Positions 52,689 through 61,619 of a stretch of 64,000 nt of DNA are shown here, piece by piece. Made by a program: the position numbers and the translations under genes. Below the pieces are notes generated by a model. That model saw only the letters and a program-made list of their open reading frames with translations, did not search any database and was not told the DNA's origin. This DNA is from Pseudobdellovibrio sp031428275 (GTDB taxonomy: Bacteria; Bdellovibrionota; Bdellovibrionia; Bdellovibrionales; Bdellovibrionaceae): assembly GCA_031428275.1 (NCBI GenBank), contig JANPPC010000008.1, positions 119,955-183,954 of the forward strand, given 5' to 3'. Numbering within the stretch: position 1 is the stretch's first letter; the number at the start of each line of letters is the position of its first letter.

Positions 52689-53797
52689 TAGAATTTTCTC
52701 CAGTCTGCATTTTCGTTATCGGCATACGTATGATCCCAAACGCTATCTGCAGAGGGTACGCCTTCCGAACGCGATAGCTCAGTCGCGCGCACGCCCTCGG
52801 CCTCAAAGTTTTCCCATAAAGATTTAGCATCGTTGGCTGTTAATAAATTGGCTTTTAACAAACGTTTTTGAAATTCCATGACCGGATCAACTTCGCCCTG
52901 CACCGGGTTTGCACCGCTGGCAGACGAGTGACCGTACAATCTAGAAACATGCGCTTCAATAAATGCGGGCTTGCCCGTTTTACGAATGTATTCCATATCT
53001 TCTTTTAAAGTTAGATAACTTTCGATCGGATCATTGCCATTAATTACGCGCGATTTAATATTAAATGCGGCCGCGCGATCGGCGATTTGATCTTCTCCAT
53101 GCTGGCCATCGTACGAAGTTGAAATACCCCACTTGTTATTTTGAACCGTAATCAATAAAGGCAATTCTTGCCCACGTCGTGAAGCTAATATCAAAGCCGA
53201 AGCAAAATCTCCTTCGGCCGTACCGGCATCTCCACCGGTAACAATCGAAATGGCTTTTTTACCAAAGCGCTTTTGCGCGTGCGCAGTTCCGCAAGCAATC
53301 GGATACTGAACTTCTAGCGGCGAAGTCACCGGAGCGACATTCCATTTCGGAAAGACGTAGTGATTTGAAAAATTTCTTCCGCCAGTTGAGGGGTCGGTCA
53401 CTCGATTCATCATCAGCCGAATTGAATCGACCATCTCTAAACCCATGGCAATTAAAGTTGGCGTGCAACGATAGTGTAGGTGATAAAAGTCGTTTCCTGG
53501 TCCCTCTCCGATGCGACCCAAAATGCCCAGCGGAACTCCCCAAGCTTCTTCTCCGGGCCCGCCGATCCAAAAATAAGATTCACCCGCGCGGTAAATTTTT
53601 ATCAAACGCTCTTCAAGCACCCGCGACTTCACCATGTGGCTATGCATTTGTAATAATAATTTTTTATCCAAACCGCCGAAGTTATCTTTATTAGAAACCT
53701 TTACCGTCGTGCTTGAAGTTTTGCTGGCGATTTTCTTTGTCGATTTCGTGACAACAGATTTCGCTAAGCTCTTCTTTTGCGTCTTTTTTTGCGCCAT
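52688..53797 (-). CDS. 2-oxoacid dehydrogenase E1 component, alpha subunit
   Basis: Alpha chain of the thiamine-diphosphate dehydrogenase. The 369 residues have the TPP-binding VTGGDAGTAEGDFASAL to TVQNNKWGIST stretch and a C-terminal FIEAHVSRLYGHSSASG. The first 38 residues are an unusual Lys/Ser/Thr-rich extension (QKKTQKKSLAK, KSTKKIASK), likely disordered and not part of the E1 fold. It is the first gene of a six-gene run (E1 alpha, E1 beta, methyltransferase, folB, folKP, folC) and divergent from htpX over 155 bp. Branched-chain versus pyruvate specificity not resolved. Confidence 0.9.
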   Translation of the reverse strand: MAQKKTQKKSLAKSVVTKSTKKIASKTSSTTVKVSNKDNFGGLDKKLLLQMHSHMVKSRVLEERLIKIYRAGESYFWIGGPGEEAWGVPLGILGRIGEGPGNDFYHLHYRCTPTLIAMGLEMVDSIRLMMNRVTDPSTGGRNFSNHYVFPKWNVAPVTSPLEVQYPIACGTAHAQKRFGKKAISIVTGGDAGTAEGDFASALILASRRGQELPLLITVQNNKWGISTSYDGQHGEDQIADRAAAFNIKSRVINGNDPIESYLTLKEDMEYIRKTGKPAFIEAHVSRLYGHSSASGANPVQGEVDPVMEFQKRLLKANLLTANDAKSLWENFEAEGVRATELSRSEGVPSADSVWDHTYADNENADWRKF

Positions 53798-53894
53798 GTG
53801 TATCCCGCTGTGGTTTAATTGAAAGAGCTTTTATTCTAGCGAATTTCATTGGTAAAAGCCTTGTATAATGAGGTGCGGTAATAAACCCTTGCCC

Positions 53895-53923
53895 TTGTTC
53901 TAGGCAGCTTGACACGCTATAAG
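53895..53923 (+). promoter_or_regulatory. candidate htpX promoter
   Basis: TTGTTC (53895-53900) and TATAAG (53918-53923) with a 17-bp spacer. A perfect TTGACA (53909-53914) also lies here but has no good -10 at the usual distance. The start would fall near 53930, with the ribosome-binding GTAGGAG just before the ATG at 53953. Confidence 0.35.
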
Positions 53924-53952
53924 TAAGACTCACCATTTATGTAGGAGTTTTC

Positions 53953-54906
53953 ATGAAAATATTTAAACGTATAGGCTATTTTATCATCACTAACATCCTG
54001 GTTGTTCTTACCGTTAGTTTGCTGGTCGGTATCGTCAGCGCGTTTTTCGGTATCAATTTAACTGGTGGCGGCTATGCAGGGTTGTTCATACTTTGTTTAA
54101 TCTGGGGTTTTGCCGGCGCATTTATTTCTCTGCAGCTATCTAGATGGAGCGCTAAAAAATTTCACGGCGTACAGATCGTAAGCCCCGAAACGATGAATCC
54201 CACAGAGCGCAAATTAATCGACATGGTGTACCGGATCGGACGCACCGCCGGTATGGAGAAAATGCCTGAAGTTGGTTACTACGAATCACCCGACGTAAAT
54301 GCATTCGCCACAGGCCCCTCAAAAAAACGTTCGTTAGTTGCCGTTTCTAGCGGATTAATGAATACGATGACCGACGCAGAAATTGAAGGCGTTCTAGCGC
54401 ACGAGATCGCACATATCATGAACGGTGACATGGTTACGCTGGCGCTTATTCAAGGTGTGGTCAATGCTTTCGCGATGTTCTTCGCCCATATTATCACGAC
54501 TGCAATTATGAATGCGTTTAGACGTAACGACGACGATCGCCCCGGATTTGGCGACTTCATGCTGCGCCAAATGATTTATTCGGCGATCAGCGTTGGCTTA
54601 ACACTACTTGGTTCAATCGCCGTTTGTTATTTCTCGCGACGTCGCGAATTTAGAGCGGATGCAGGCGGGGCCAGATACTCTTCGACTGAAAAAATGTCTG
54701 CCGCCTTACTGCGGTTGCAAACAGTTTATCAACTGGCCGCTCCGCAGAATACGGTCGATTCAACTCACAAAGAGTCTGACGATCTAGCCACAATGAAAAT
54801 TTCAGGTAAGAAACGATCGGGTTTAGCAAATTTATTTGCTACTCACCCGCCGCTTGAAGAGCGTATTCAGGCGTTAAGAAATCGTACTTATTCAGACGCT
54901 ACCTAA
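53953..54906 (+). CDS. htpX: HtpX-type membrane zinc metalloprotease
   Basis: Inner-membrane M48 protease that degrades misfolded membrane proteins. The 317 residues have two N-terminal membrane helices (about 8-30 and 38-60), the zinc motif in LAHEIAHIMNGD (about 155), two more helices, and the third ligand in EFRADAGGARY (about 235). ATHPPLEERIQAL closes the family signature. Shine-Dalgarno GTAGGAG is strong. It is divergent from the E1 alpha gene; a dyad-rich region follows. Confidence 0.95.
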   Translation: MKIFKRIGYFIITNILVVLTVSLLVGIVSAFFGINLTGGGYAGLFILCLIWGFAGAFISLQLSRWSAKKFHGVQIVSPETMNPTERKLIDMVYRIGRTAGMEKMPEVGYYESPDVNAFATGPSKKRSLVAVSSGLMNTMTDAEIEGVLAHEIAHIMNGDMVTLALIQGVVNAFAMFFAHIITTAIMNAFRRNDDDRPGFGDFMLRQMIYSAISVGLTLLGSIAVCYFSRRREFRADAGGARYSSTEKMSAALLRLQTVYQLAAPQNTVDSTHKESDDLATMKISGKKRSGLANLFATHPPLEERIQALRNRTYSDAT

Positions 54907-54981
54907 GCGTCTGAACTGAAGAAAACTCAAGCTAATCACTAGAGAACCCCGACCTTCGTAAGCCCTTTGTTCGATTTTTAA

Positions 54982-55088
54982 TTTGATTAAATCAAACTGG
55001 TACATATTGCGTTCTAAATTGGAACTGAGAATTAGTTTATAAACTAATTCTCAGTTTTACTTCGTTCTACGGTTTATTTTTTATAAAC
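54982..55088. promoter_or_regulatory. three dyads between htpX and the 146-aa gene, including a 34-bp perfect palindrome
   Basis: Within 107 bp lie TTTGATT-A-AATCAAA (54982-54996), a perfect 34-bp palindrome with 17-bp arms (55023-55056), and GTTTAT-ttttt-ATAAAC (55072-55088). The largest could serve as a factor-independent terminator of htpX (TTTTAC follows), as an operator, or both. Confidence 0.6.
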
Positions 55089-55130
55089 AAACACCGAGAC
55101 GTAGTTAACCAATTTAAAGGAGTTCGTTAC

Positions 55131-55571
55131 ATGTCTCAAAATTTCGCATCTATGAAAGACAAAATTTTTTCAAACCCAGCTGGCTACGCGATTTTTTACG
55201 TATGTTTAGCTGTACCTACCTACATCATTCCGTGGATTAAACCAGGTGTTATGTCGAAAGCAGCTGAAGCTTCAGGGTACGCAAATGGCGCGTCGGCAGT
55301 CGCCTCGGTCTACACAGTTATTCAGTTGTGTTTATTCGCTGGATTAGTCTGGGCAGCGCATGTGCGCGGGCAAAAAACAAATAAATCTTACCTAAAATAT
55401 TTCGCGCTAACCGCAGGAGTATTCGATTTAGTACCATTATTAAGTTTTATTCCGCTCGTACCATCAGTCATGCACGCAATGTGTATGGGTATGGGCTTAT
55501 CTGATCAGCCAAAAATAGTTGAACAGTACAAAGCTGAACCACAACCAGAATCGCACAGTAAAGCAGCCTAA
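55131..55571 (+). CDS. hypothetical membrane protein (146 aa)
   Basis: Family not recognised. Shine-Dalgarno AAAGGAG sits before the ATG. The 146 residues have about three to four hydrophobic segments (near 18-38, 60-85, 95-115, then a short MHAMCMGMGL), so it is a small inner-membrane protein, with a charged C-terminal tail (PKIVEQYKAEPQPESHSK). The gene follows three dyads, suggesting regulated expression. A terminator-like hairpin comes 50 bp after its stop. The next small ORF starts 6 bp downstream. Confidence 0.75.
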   Translation: MSQNFASMKDKIFSNPAGYAIFYVCLAVPTYIIPWIKPGVMSKAAEASGYANGASAVASVYTVIQLCLFAGLVWAAHVRGQKTNKSYLKYFALTAGVFDLVPLLSFIPLVPSVMHAMCMGMGLSDQPKIVEQYKAEPQPESHSKAA

Positions 55572-55577
55572 TTTAAC

Positions 55578-55823
55578 ATGGGTGAACTAAAACTAGAAAA
55601 CTTAGATTTACCACAGAATGAAGAGAGCTTGTTTGAACACAAGCTCTCTTTAGTTTCTTCGCGTTTTGAACAAGATCCACCGTTGAAATTGCGAAAGCCA
55701 AATGAGATTCAGTCTTGGCTTATAGATGTGATTGCGTCAGCTCTTAGTTTTGTAATCGTTTTCTGCGTTCTATCAGTCGTCGGAATCCTTTTTAAAGACT
55801 CCGCCAACCGAAATAAAAACTAA
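55578..55823 (+). CDS. hypothetical small membrane protein (81 aa)
   Basis: Codes for 81 residues: a hydrophilic first half (ENLDLPQNEESLF) and one membrane helix (about 50-72) with a basic tail (KDSANRNKN). It has no recognisable Shine-Dalgarno and starts 6 bp after the preceding stop, so translational coupling would be needed. A 12-bp hairpin sits in codons 15-25, which would be unusual in a gene and weakens the call. It is convergent with prc, directly adjacent. Real but uncertain. Confidence 0.5.
   Translation: MGELKLENLDLPQNEESLFEHKLSLVSSRFEQDPPLKLRKPNEIQSWLIDVIASALSFVIVFCVLSVVGILFKDSANRNKN
55621..55653 (+). terminator. terminator-like hairpin after the 146-aa gene
   Basis: AAGAGAGCTTGT (55621-55632) pairs perfectly with ACAAGCTCTCTT (55639-55650) around loop TTGAAC, a 12-bp stem with TTTAGTTT after it. 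It lies 50 bp after the 146-aa stop but inside the 81-aa reading frame. Confidence 0.6.
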
Positions 55824-57824
55824 CTACTTTTTAGTCGTCGTTAATTGCTGCAGTTCTTTACCTTCTTCTAAAATAATCAAATCTGCTACAACATCAGAAG
55901 CTTCTTGAATATCTGCGCGCTTTAAATATTCTTTTTCTTTTTCTTCTTTACCCGCATAACGAGATTTTTTGACTTTTTTATCTTTTTCGCCTTTTTCTTT
56001 AATGACTTCCGAAACTTTAATTACTTTACCAAGCTTCTTCGTTTTTTCTAATTCGTCCACGATTTTTTTGAAATCTTCATTCTTACTTACGCGCTCGGTA
56101 GAACGCACTTTCAACTTCTTGATCCAATCTGGCTTAACTTCGGTCCACGCGGTTTCACCTTTTTCAACGTAGGCATCTTTAGATAAAAAACTTGGCAATT
56201 TCTTCGGCGGCAAAGAATAATCCATACTTTTTTCACCAATATCATCAACACTGTACGGGCTAGGAATAATTAAATCTGATTCAACACCACGGTGCTGAGT
56301 CGAAAAACCACCCGGAGTAAAGAACATACCGATCGTAACCTTTAGTGCGCCCAATTCGCCGGGTACTGGTAAGACAGTTTGCACGCTGCCCTTGCCGTAT
56401 GTATGATCGGCACCAACCACAACAGCACGGTTGTAGTCTTTCATTGCTCCCGATACGATTTCAGAGGCCGAAGCACTGATACGCGAAGTTAAAATAACCA
56501 AAGGACCTCGCCAATCAACTTTATCATCTGTGTCGGCTAAGGCGATTTCTTTACCTTCTGAGCGTGACGATTGCTTAACGATATTACCGGTCTTAATAAA
56601 CAATCCACCAATTTTGACTGCATCTTCTAAAGATCCGCCACCGTTATTCGATAGATCCAGAACCAAACCATCTACTTTTTTCTCGCGGGCCTGAGCGATA
56701 ACTTTTTTCATATCAGCAGCTGAAGAACGGCCACCACGTTTTGAATCTGCGTAAAACGAAGGAAAGTTAATAATCCCGATTTTCTTTTTAGTCCCGTTGA
56801 TTTCTTTATCTTGATAGTAGATCGAAACAGCGTTGTCTTCTAAAGCTACTTTTTCACGAATTAATTCAACTTCGAACTTTTTATTTCCTTCACCCTCTTT
56901 GCGTAAGATTGAAAGCTTAACTTTCGTGCCTTTTGGACCACGAATCATTTTAACGACATCTTTTAAGTCCATGTCGATAACGTTCTCCATTTTTCCGTCT
57001 TTTTTGCTAACGGCTACGATTTTATCTTGGGGCTCTAAGTTCCGTGACTTCGCCGCAGCACCGCCTGGAACGAGCGCTTCAATCGTCGTAAATCCATCTT
57101 GCTGAGAAAGCGTTGCTCCAATACCTTCTAAAGAAAGGCTCATGTCGATGGTGAAGTCTTCATAATAATCACGCGAGAAAAATGTAGAATGCGGATCTAA
57201 CGAAAGAGCAAATGCATTTAAGTAATTCGCTATTAATTCTTCGCTTTTAGTTTCTTTGATGCGCTTTAAGTTTCGTTCGTAATTCTTTACAACGCGCTCT
57301 TTAGCTTCTTCCAGCTTAATATCAGTCGCCAAGTAATTAGCTACTTGAAACTGTACGTATTTTTTTAAGAACTCATTTGCTTCGTCAGCTGTCTTTGGGT
57401 TGGCTTTATGATCTGGGTCGTACACAAACTCAGTTTCTTTATTAAATTTAAACTCTTTACCTAAGTACTTTTTAACGAATGCTGTTCGATCATCAACGCG
57501 CTTAACAAGTAAGGCTTGAATTTCAGCTGTGAAATTACAATCTTTTTTAGCTACCTCATCGAAAACACTTTTCATTATTCCTTTAATTTTTGAAATGTCT
57601 TCTTCAAGCAAGTAAATTTTAGATGGGTCTTGGCGTTTAATGTATTGCTCGATCACGCGGGCCTCAAGCATGCTATTTTTTTCTTTAAACACCAAATGAT
57701 TCTGCAAATATCCAGTCTGAATGGGATCAACCCAGTTGCAATCAAGACTGCGCGCAAAATCTAACGTTTGCGCTTGAACGGCTGAACCTATTAATAACGC
57801 CAATAACACTGCAGATTTAGACAT
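55824..57824 (-). CDS. prc: C-terminal processing protease (Prc/Tsp, S41)
   Basis: Periplasmic tail-specific protease. The 666 residues have a signal peptide (MSKSAVLLALLIGSAVQAQ), an N-terminal helical region, a PDZ domain (about 230-320: GIGATLSQQDGFTTIEALVPGG), and the Ser/Lys catalytic region (about 395-480: LSNNGGGSLEDAVKIGGLF, ISASASEIVSGAMKD with the nucleophilic Ser, and YGKGSVQTV with the Lys). A C-terminal Lys/Glu-rich extension follows. Length fits the long Prc type. Convergent with the 81-aa ORF (no gap) and 85 bp after the next gene, same strand. Confidence 0.93.
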   Translation of the reverse strand: MSKSAVLLALLIGSAVQAQTLDFARSLDCNWVDPIQTGYLQNHLVFKEKNSMLEARVIEQYIKRQDPSKIYLLEEDISKIKGIMKSVFDEVAKKDCNFTAEIQALLVKRVDDRTAFVKKYLGKEFKFNKETEFVYDPDHKANPKTADEANEFLKKYVQFQVANYLATDIKLEEAKERVVKNYERNLKRIKETKSEELIANYLNAFALSLDPHSTFFSRDYYEDFTIDMSLSLEGIGATLSQQDGFTTIEALVPGGAAAKSRNLEPQDKIVAVSKKDGKMENVIDMDLKDVVKMIRGPKGTKVKLSILRKEGEGNKKFEVELIREKVALEDNAVSIYYQDKEINGTKKKIGIINFPSFYADSKRGGRSSAADMKKVIAQAREKKVDGLVLDLSNNGGGSLEDAVKIGGLFIKTGNIVKQSSRSEGKEIALADTDDKVDWRGPLVILTSRISASASEIVSGAMKDYNRAVVVGADHTYGKGSVQTVLPVPGELGALKVTIGMFFTPGGFSTQHRGVESDLIIPSPYSVDDIGEKSMDYSLPPKKLPSFLSKDAYVEKGETAWTEVKPDWIKKLKVRSTERVSKNEDFKKIVDELEKTKKLGKVIKVSEVIKEKGEKDKKVKKSRYAGKEEKEKEYLKRADIQEASDVVADLIILEEGKELQQLTTTKK

Positions 57825-57909
57825 GATGTTTCCTTTTTGATAAGACGTATTTAAAAGTATATGCCCACTCTTTTTAAATTAGTAAGATCTTTTGCAGTGG
57901 ATTTTTGGG

Positions 57910-58818
57910 TTAAGGCTTACGTCGGGTCGGATCGAAAAGATCTAACTGAGATGCGCCATCATGCACAAGCGAAGATTTCAATCCGTGTTGTCCGATTTCG
58001 TGTTTAATATAATCTCCACCATGTGTTTCAATCATAAAGAAAGACATCTCTGGGTAGCTAGACTTTAGTCGAGTCATTTCTTCGATTACTAACTGAATGT
58101 TTTTAGGATCATCGTCGCTCATCCCGAAACGATGATGCGGACTGTATCCGTATACTTCTATCGCTTTATCTACCGAAGCTCGAATAGCTCGTTGCTTAAG
58201 TTCAGCAATTGTCGCTTTATAGTGCGGGTCTTTTAAATGTGTACGGACTTCTTTATTACTAACGGCATAAACACTTAAATAATTCGGCTCATTCGGCAAA
58301 TAACCTGCATCTACGTACTCTTTAATTCCATCCTGAATTGTTGAAGCATGGTGTCCGCGAGCCGTAATAACCGATATCGGACGCTGATTAAATGTCGCGT
58401 GATAAAAACAATCCCACGAAGGCCCCTTCCACTGGGTATCGGGCAAGTTTAATGCGTGCAAAACGTCTTGTACGAATAGTTGTTTTTTGTGGCCCAGCTT
58501 TTCAAGCTCTTTCAAATCAACATCGCGAAACCGGCGAAAAGATCCCGTCGTATCGTCGTAGCGAATTTCGTATTCGCCAAAGGGGCCGCTTTTTCCGATA
58601 TATGGGTTATGCAGAGCCCATTCCCCACTCGTTAAGTGAAGTTCGTCTTCGGTTTCTTTATGAAAGATAACTAGCGGGGTGGCCAGGTAAGCTATATTAT
58701 CATCAAAATCAAAAAAATAAAAACTGCGTCCGCCGCGATGATAATTGCGGTCAAATTCTTTCAGTCGAGTTTCACCTAGTTCAAGCTGGCGTTTTTTAGT
58801 GTCGTTAGAATCGCTCAC
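57910..58818 (-). CDS. HAD-like protein of unknown function
   Basis: The 302 residues show a HAD-type motif I in FYFFDFDDNIAYL (DxDxN form), a motif II Thr in ISVITARGHHAST, and a candidate acidic motif IV in FGMSDDDPKN, arranged in the normal order around a large cap-like insertion (about 60-180). DxDxN (Asn in place of Thr/Val) is less common. No signal peptide or membrane segment. It lies 18 bp after topA on the same strand and ends 85 bp before prc, so it may be co-transcribed with topA. A phosphatase role is plausible, substrate unknown. Confidence 0.72.
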   Translation of the reverse strand: MSDSNDTKKRQLELGETRLKEFDRNYHRGGRSFYFFDFDDNIAYLATPLVIFHKETEDELHLTSGEWALHNPYIGKSGPFGEYEIRYDDTTGSFRRFRDVDLKELEKLGHKKQLFVQDVLHALNLPDTQWKGPSWDCFYHATFNQRPISVITARGHHASTIQDGIKEYVDAGYLPNEPNYLSVYAVSNKEVRTHLKDPHYKATIAELKQRAIRASVDKAIEVYGYSPHHRFGMSDDDPKNIQLVIEEMTRLKSSYPEMSFFMIETHGGDYIKHEIGQHGLKSSLVHDGASQLDLFDPTRRKP

Positions 58819-58836
58819 GATTTCCTTCGCTGATAA

Positions 58837-61572
58837 CTATTTCTTTTTCGCGGCCTTTTTCTTTACTACAACTTTTTTTAGTGGCTTCGCATCTTCTTGT
58901 TTTTCATCTTTAACCTTCGTAGAGACTTTTTTTGAAGATTTTGCTGCAGCCCCCGCCTTTTTGGCTGGCTTATTTTTCACTTTCGTTTTTTTCGAAGATC
59001 CACCTAGTTTCGAGGTGCCAATTTTGTCATTAATTAATTCGAAAGCTTTTTCAGCGGTCAATTGCTCAATCGTCATGCCCTCTGGTAATCCAGCGTTAGT
59101 CTTACCGGCTTTAACATAAATTCCGTATGGGCCGTTAAACACTTGAACCGAAATTTCATGAATCGGATGGTTACCAAATTCTTTAATCGCTGAAGCCTTC
59201 CCACGACCTTTTTTAGGTTGCGATAAAAGTTCTAACGAAAGTGGCAGCGTCATCGTAAAAACGGTCTCGGTTTTAGGAACTGAACGATAATCACCTTCGT
59301 GCACGATGAACGGTCCAAAGCGACCAATACCAACTTTAACATCTTTACCTGATTCAGGATGCTGACCTAAAGTTTTCGGCATAGATAAAATTTCCAAAGC
59401 CATTTTAAAATCAACGTCTTCCGGCTTAACATTCGGTGGTAATGAACCACGTTTGATTTTTTCTTCGTCGCTTTCACCCAGCTGCACGTAAGGTCCGTAA
59501 CGCCCGTTCAAGACATAAATCTTTTTGCCGGTTACTGGATCTTCACCCAGTGAATCGGCACCTTTTAATTTTTGATCTATTAATTTTTCAACATGATCAG
59601 CCGTCATATCAGCCGGAGCTTCATTATCTGGAATCGAAGCACTGAAGCTGTCTTCACCGCGTTTTGATTTTACGTAGGCGCCGTAGCGACCCACATTGAA
59701 TTCGTACTGCTCAAGACCTTCTAGTTTTATCGAGCGAGCTTCTTCCGGAACAATATTCTCGCCCTGTTTTTCAACGACGGCTTTTAGTCCTAAAGGTCCA
59801 TGATAAATCGTCGTTAAATATTTTTCCCAATTTAATTCCCCATCGGCGATATTATCTAACGATTGCTCCATTTCAGAAGTAAATCCTAAATCTACGTACT
59901 GAGTTAAATGCTGCGATAATAATTTAGAAACAACCATCGCCGTGAAGGTTGGAATCAATGCACTGCCCGCTTTGCGAACGTAACCACGATCAATAATTGT
60001 TCCGATAACACTGGCATAAGTTGATGGGCGACCGATGCCCTCTTTCTCCATGATTTGAACTAAAGACGCCTCAGTGAAGCGTGCCGGTGGTTTAGTTTCA
60101 TGAGAAGTTGGTTCAATTTTATTTACTTTTAAAGTGTCGTTAACTTTAAGCGGCGGAAGCTTCACATCGCGTGATTCAAGATCGGCTTCAGGGTCATCAC
60201 TTCCTTCAACGTAGGCCCGTAAAAACCCCGGAAATTCAATCGTTGTGCCCGACGCAGAAAAAATGGCATCACCCGCTGTAATTTTGGTGCTGACTTGCTT
60301 TTGTTTCGCATCAGCCATTTGCGATGCCATCGTGCGCTTCCAGATTAGATCGTACAACTTAAATTGAGGTCCGACTAAACCCGTATCATCAGGGTCTACA
60401 AACGCCGTACCGGCGGGGCGAATCGCTTCATGGGCCTCTTGTGCGCCTTTTACTTTCTTACCTTCGTAAGTGCGCGGAGCATCTGGTAAATAATCTTTAC
60501 CGTACTTTGTCGCAATACTATCGCGCGCGGCCTTGATGGCTTCGGTAGATAGAAAAGTCGAATCTGTTCTCATATAAGTAATAAAACCTTGTTCGTAAAG
60601 TTTTTGCGCAACCTGCATTGTTTCGCGTGCGCTTAGGCCTAACTTACGATTCGATTCTTGCTGCAATGAAGAGGTAATAAACGGAGCGTATGGTCTACGA
60701 GTAACCGGTTTTTCTTCAACTTCAGAAACAACCCAGCTTTCAGTTTGAGTATTTTTTAAAACCTGATCGGCCGTGGCTTGATCCAAGACCATCATATCTT
60801 TACCGGTCAGCAATTGCCCGGTTAACCCGTCGAAGTCTTTACCCGTCGCAATTCTTTTATTTTTGTAAGTCTGAATTTTTGATTCAAATTCATGCCCAGC
60901 TTTATCTACAACAGCCAGCAAACCAAAATAGGCCGATTTTTTAAAACGAATGCGCTCTTTTTCGCGCTCAACCACTAAACGAACCGCTACCGATTGCACG
61001 CGACCCGCCGATAAGCCGAAAGCTACTTTTTTCCAAAGTAATGGTGAAATCGTATAACCCACTAAGCGATCTAATACGCGACGCGCTTCTTGTGCGCGAA
61101 CTAAGTCGTAATCTATTTCGCGAGTTTCATTCAAAGATTTTTGAATCGCTTCTTTAGTAATTTCGTGAAAGACCATGCGCTTCGTTGGTACTTGCGGCTT
61201 TAAAACCTCGAGCAAATGCCAGCTGATCGACTCACCCTCTCTATCTTCATCCGTCGCTAGGTAGAGTTCGTCAGCTTGCGATAATTTGTCTTTTAAGTTT
61301 TTAATTACTTTATGTTTGTCTTTAGGCACGCAGTACAAAGGTTCAAAATGTTTATCAACATTTACGCCTAGCTGAGCCCACTTCTCTTTTTTAACTTTCT
61401 CAGGAATATCTTTCGCCGATTGAGGTAAATCACGAACGTGACCCATGCAGGATTCTACTATATAGTTAGGTCCTAAAAATTTACGAATCGTCTTAGCCTT
61501 GGTTGGTGACTCAACGATAACCAACTTAATGCCAGAATTTGATCCAGATCCAGATGCAGCTTTCTTCGCCAT
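58837..61572 (-). CDS. topA: DNA topoisomerase I
   Basis: Type IA topoisomerase that relaxes negative supercoils. The 911 residues have the TOPRIM start LVIVESPTKAKTIRKF with ATDEDREGESISWHL, the catalytic Tyr in GFITYMRTDSTFLS, and IGRPSTYASVIGTI. The C-terminal part carries Gly-aromatic topoisomerase C-terminal repeats (NGRYGPYVQLGE, GIGRFGPFIVHEG, FNGPYGIYVKAGK) in place of zinc fingers. The last 50 residues are a Lys/Ala/Ser-rich tail like histone H1 (KKVVVKKKAAKKK). It is divergent from the HAD-IIB gene. Confidence 0.96.
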   Translation of the reverse strand: MAKKAASGSGSNSGIKLVIVESPTKAKTIRKFLGPNYIVESCMGHVRDLPQSAKDIPEKVKKEKWAQLGVNVDKHFEPLYCVPKDKHKVIKNLKDKLSQADELYLATDEDREGESISWHLLEVLKPQVPTKRMVFHEITKEAIQKSLNETREIDYDLVRAQEARRVLDRLVGYTISPLLWKKVAFGLSAGRVQSVAVRLVVEREKERIRFKKSAYFGLLAVVDKAGHEFESKIQTYKNKRIATGKDFDGLTGQLLTGKDMMVLDQATADQVLKNTQTESWVVSEVEEKPVTRRPYAPFITSSLQQESNRKLGLSARETMQVAQKLYEQGFITYMRTDSTFLSTEAIKAARDSIATKYGKDYLPDAPRTYEGKKVKGAQEAHEAIRPAGTAFVDPDDTGLVGPQFKLYDLIWKRTMASQMADAKQKQVSTKITAGDAIFSASGTTIEFPGFLRAYVEGSDDPEADLESRDVKLPPLKVNDTLKVNKIEPTSHETKPPARFTEASLVQIMEKEGIGRPSTYASVIGTIIDRGYVRKAGSALIPTFTAMVVSKLLSQHLTQYVDLGFTSEMEQSLDNIADGELNWEKYLTTIYHGPLGLKAVVEKQGENIVPEEARSIKLEGLEQYEFNVGRYGAYVKSKRGEDSFSASIPDNEAPADMTADHVEKLIDQKLKGADSLGEDPVTGKKIYVLNGRYGPYVQLGESDEEKIKRGSLPPNVKPEDVDFKMALEILSMPKTLGQHPESGKDVKVGIGRFGPFIVHEGDYRSVPKTETVFTMTLPLSLELLSQPKKGRGKASAIKEFGNHPIHEISVQVFNGPYGIYVKAGKTNAGLPEGMTIEQLTAEKAFELINDKIGTSKLGGSSKKTKVKNKPAKKAGAAAKSSKKVSTKVKDEKQEDAKPLKKVVVKKKAAKKK

Positions 61573-61619
61573 TCGTATTCCTCTAGACTATTAAAAACAC
61601 TCTTTTGGTAGAAAGCACA

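Noticed and set aside
54982..54996. FNR/CRP-like site TTGAT-N-ATCAA
   Set aside because: Spacing is three bases where FNR sites have four; left as an unassigned dyad.
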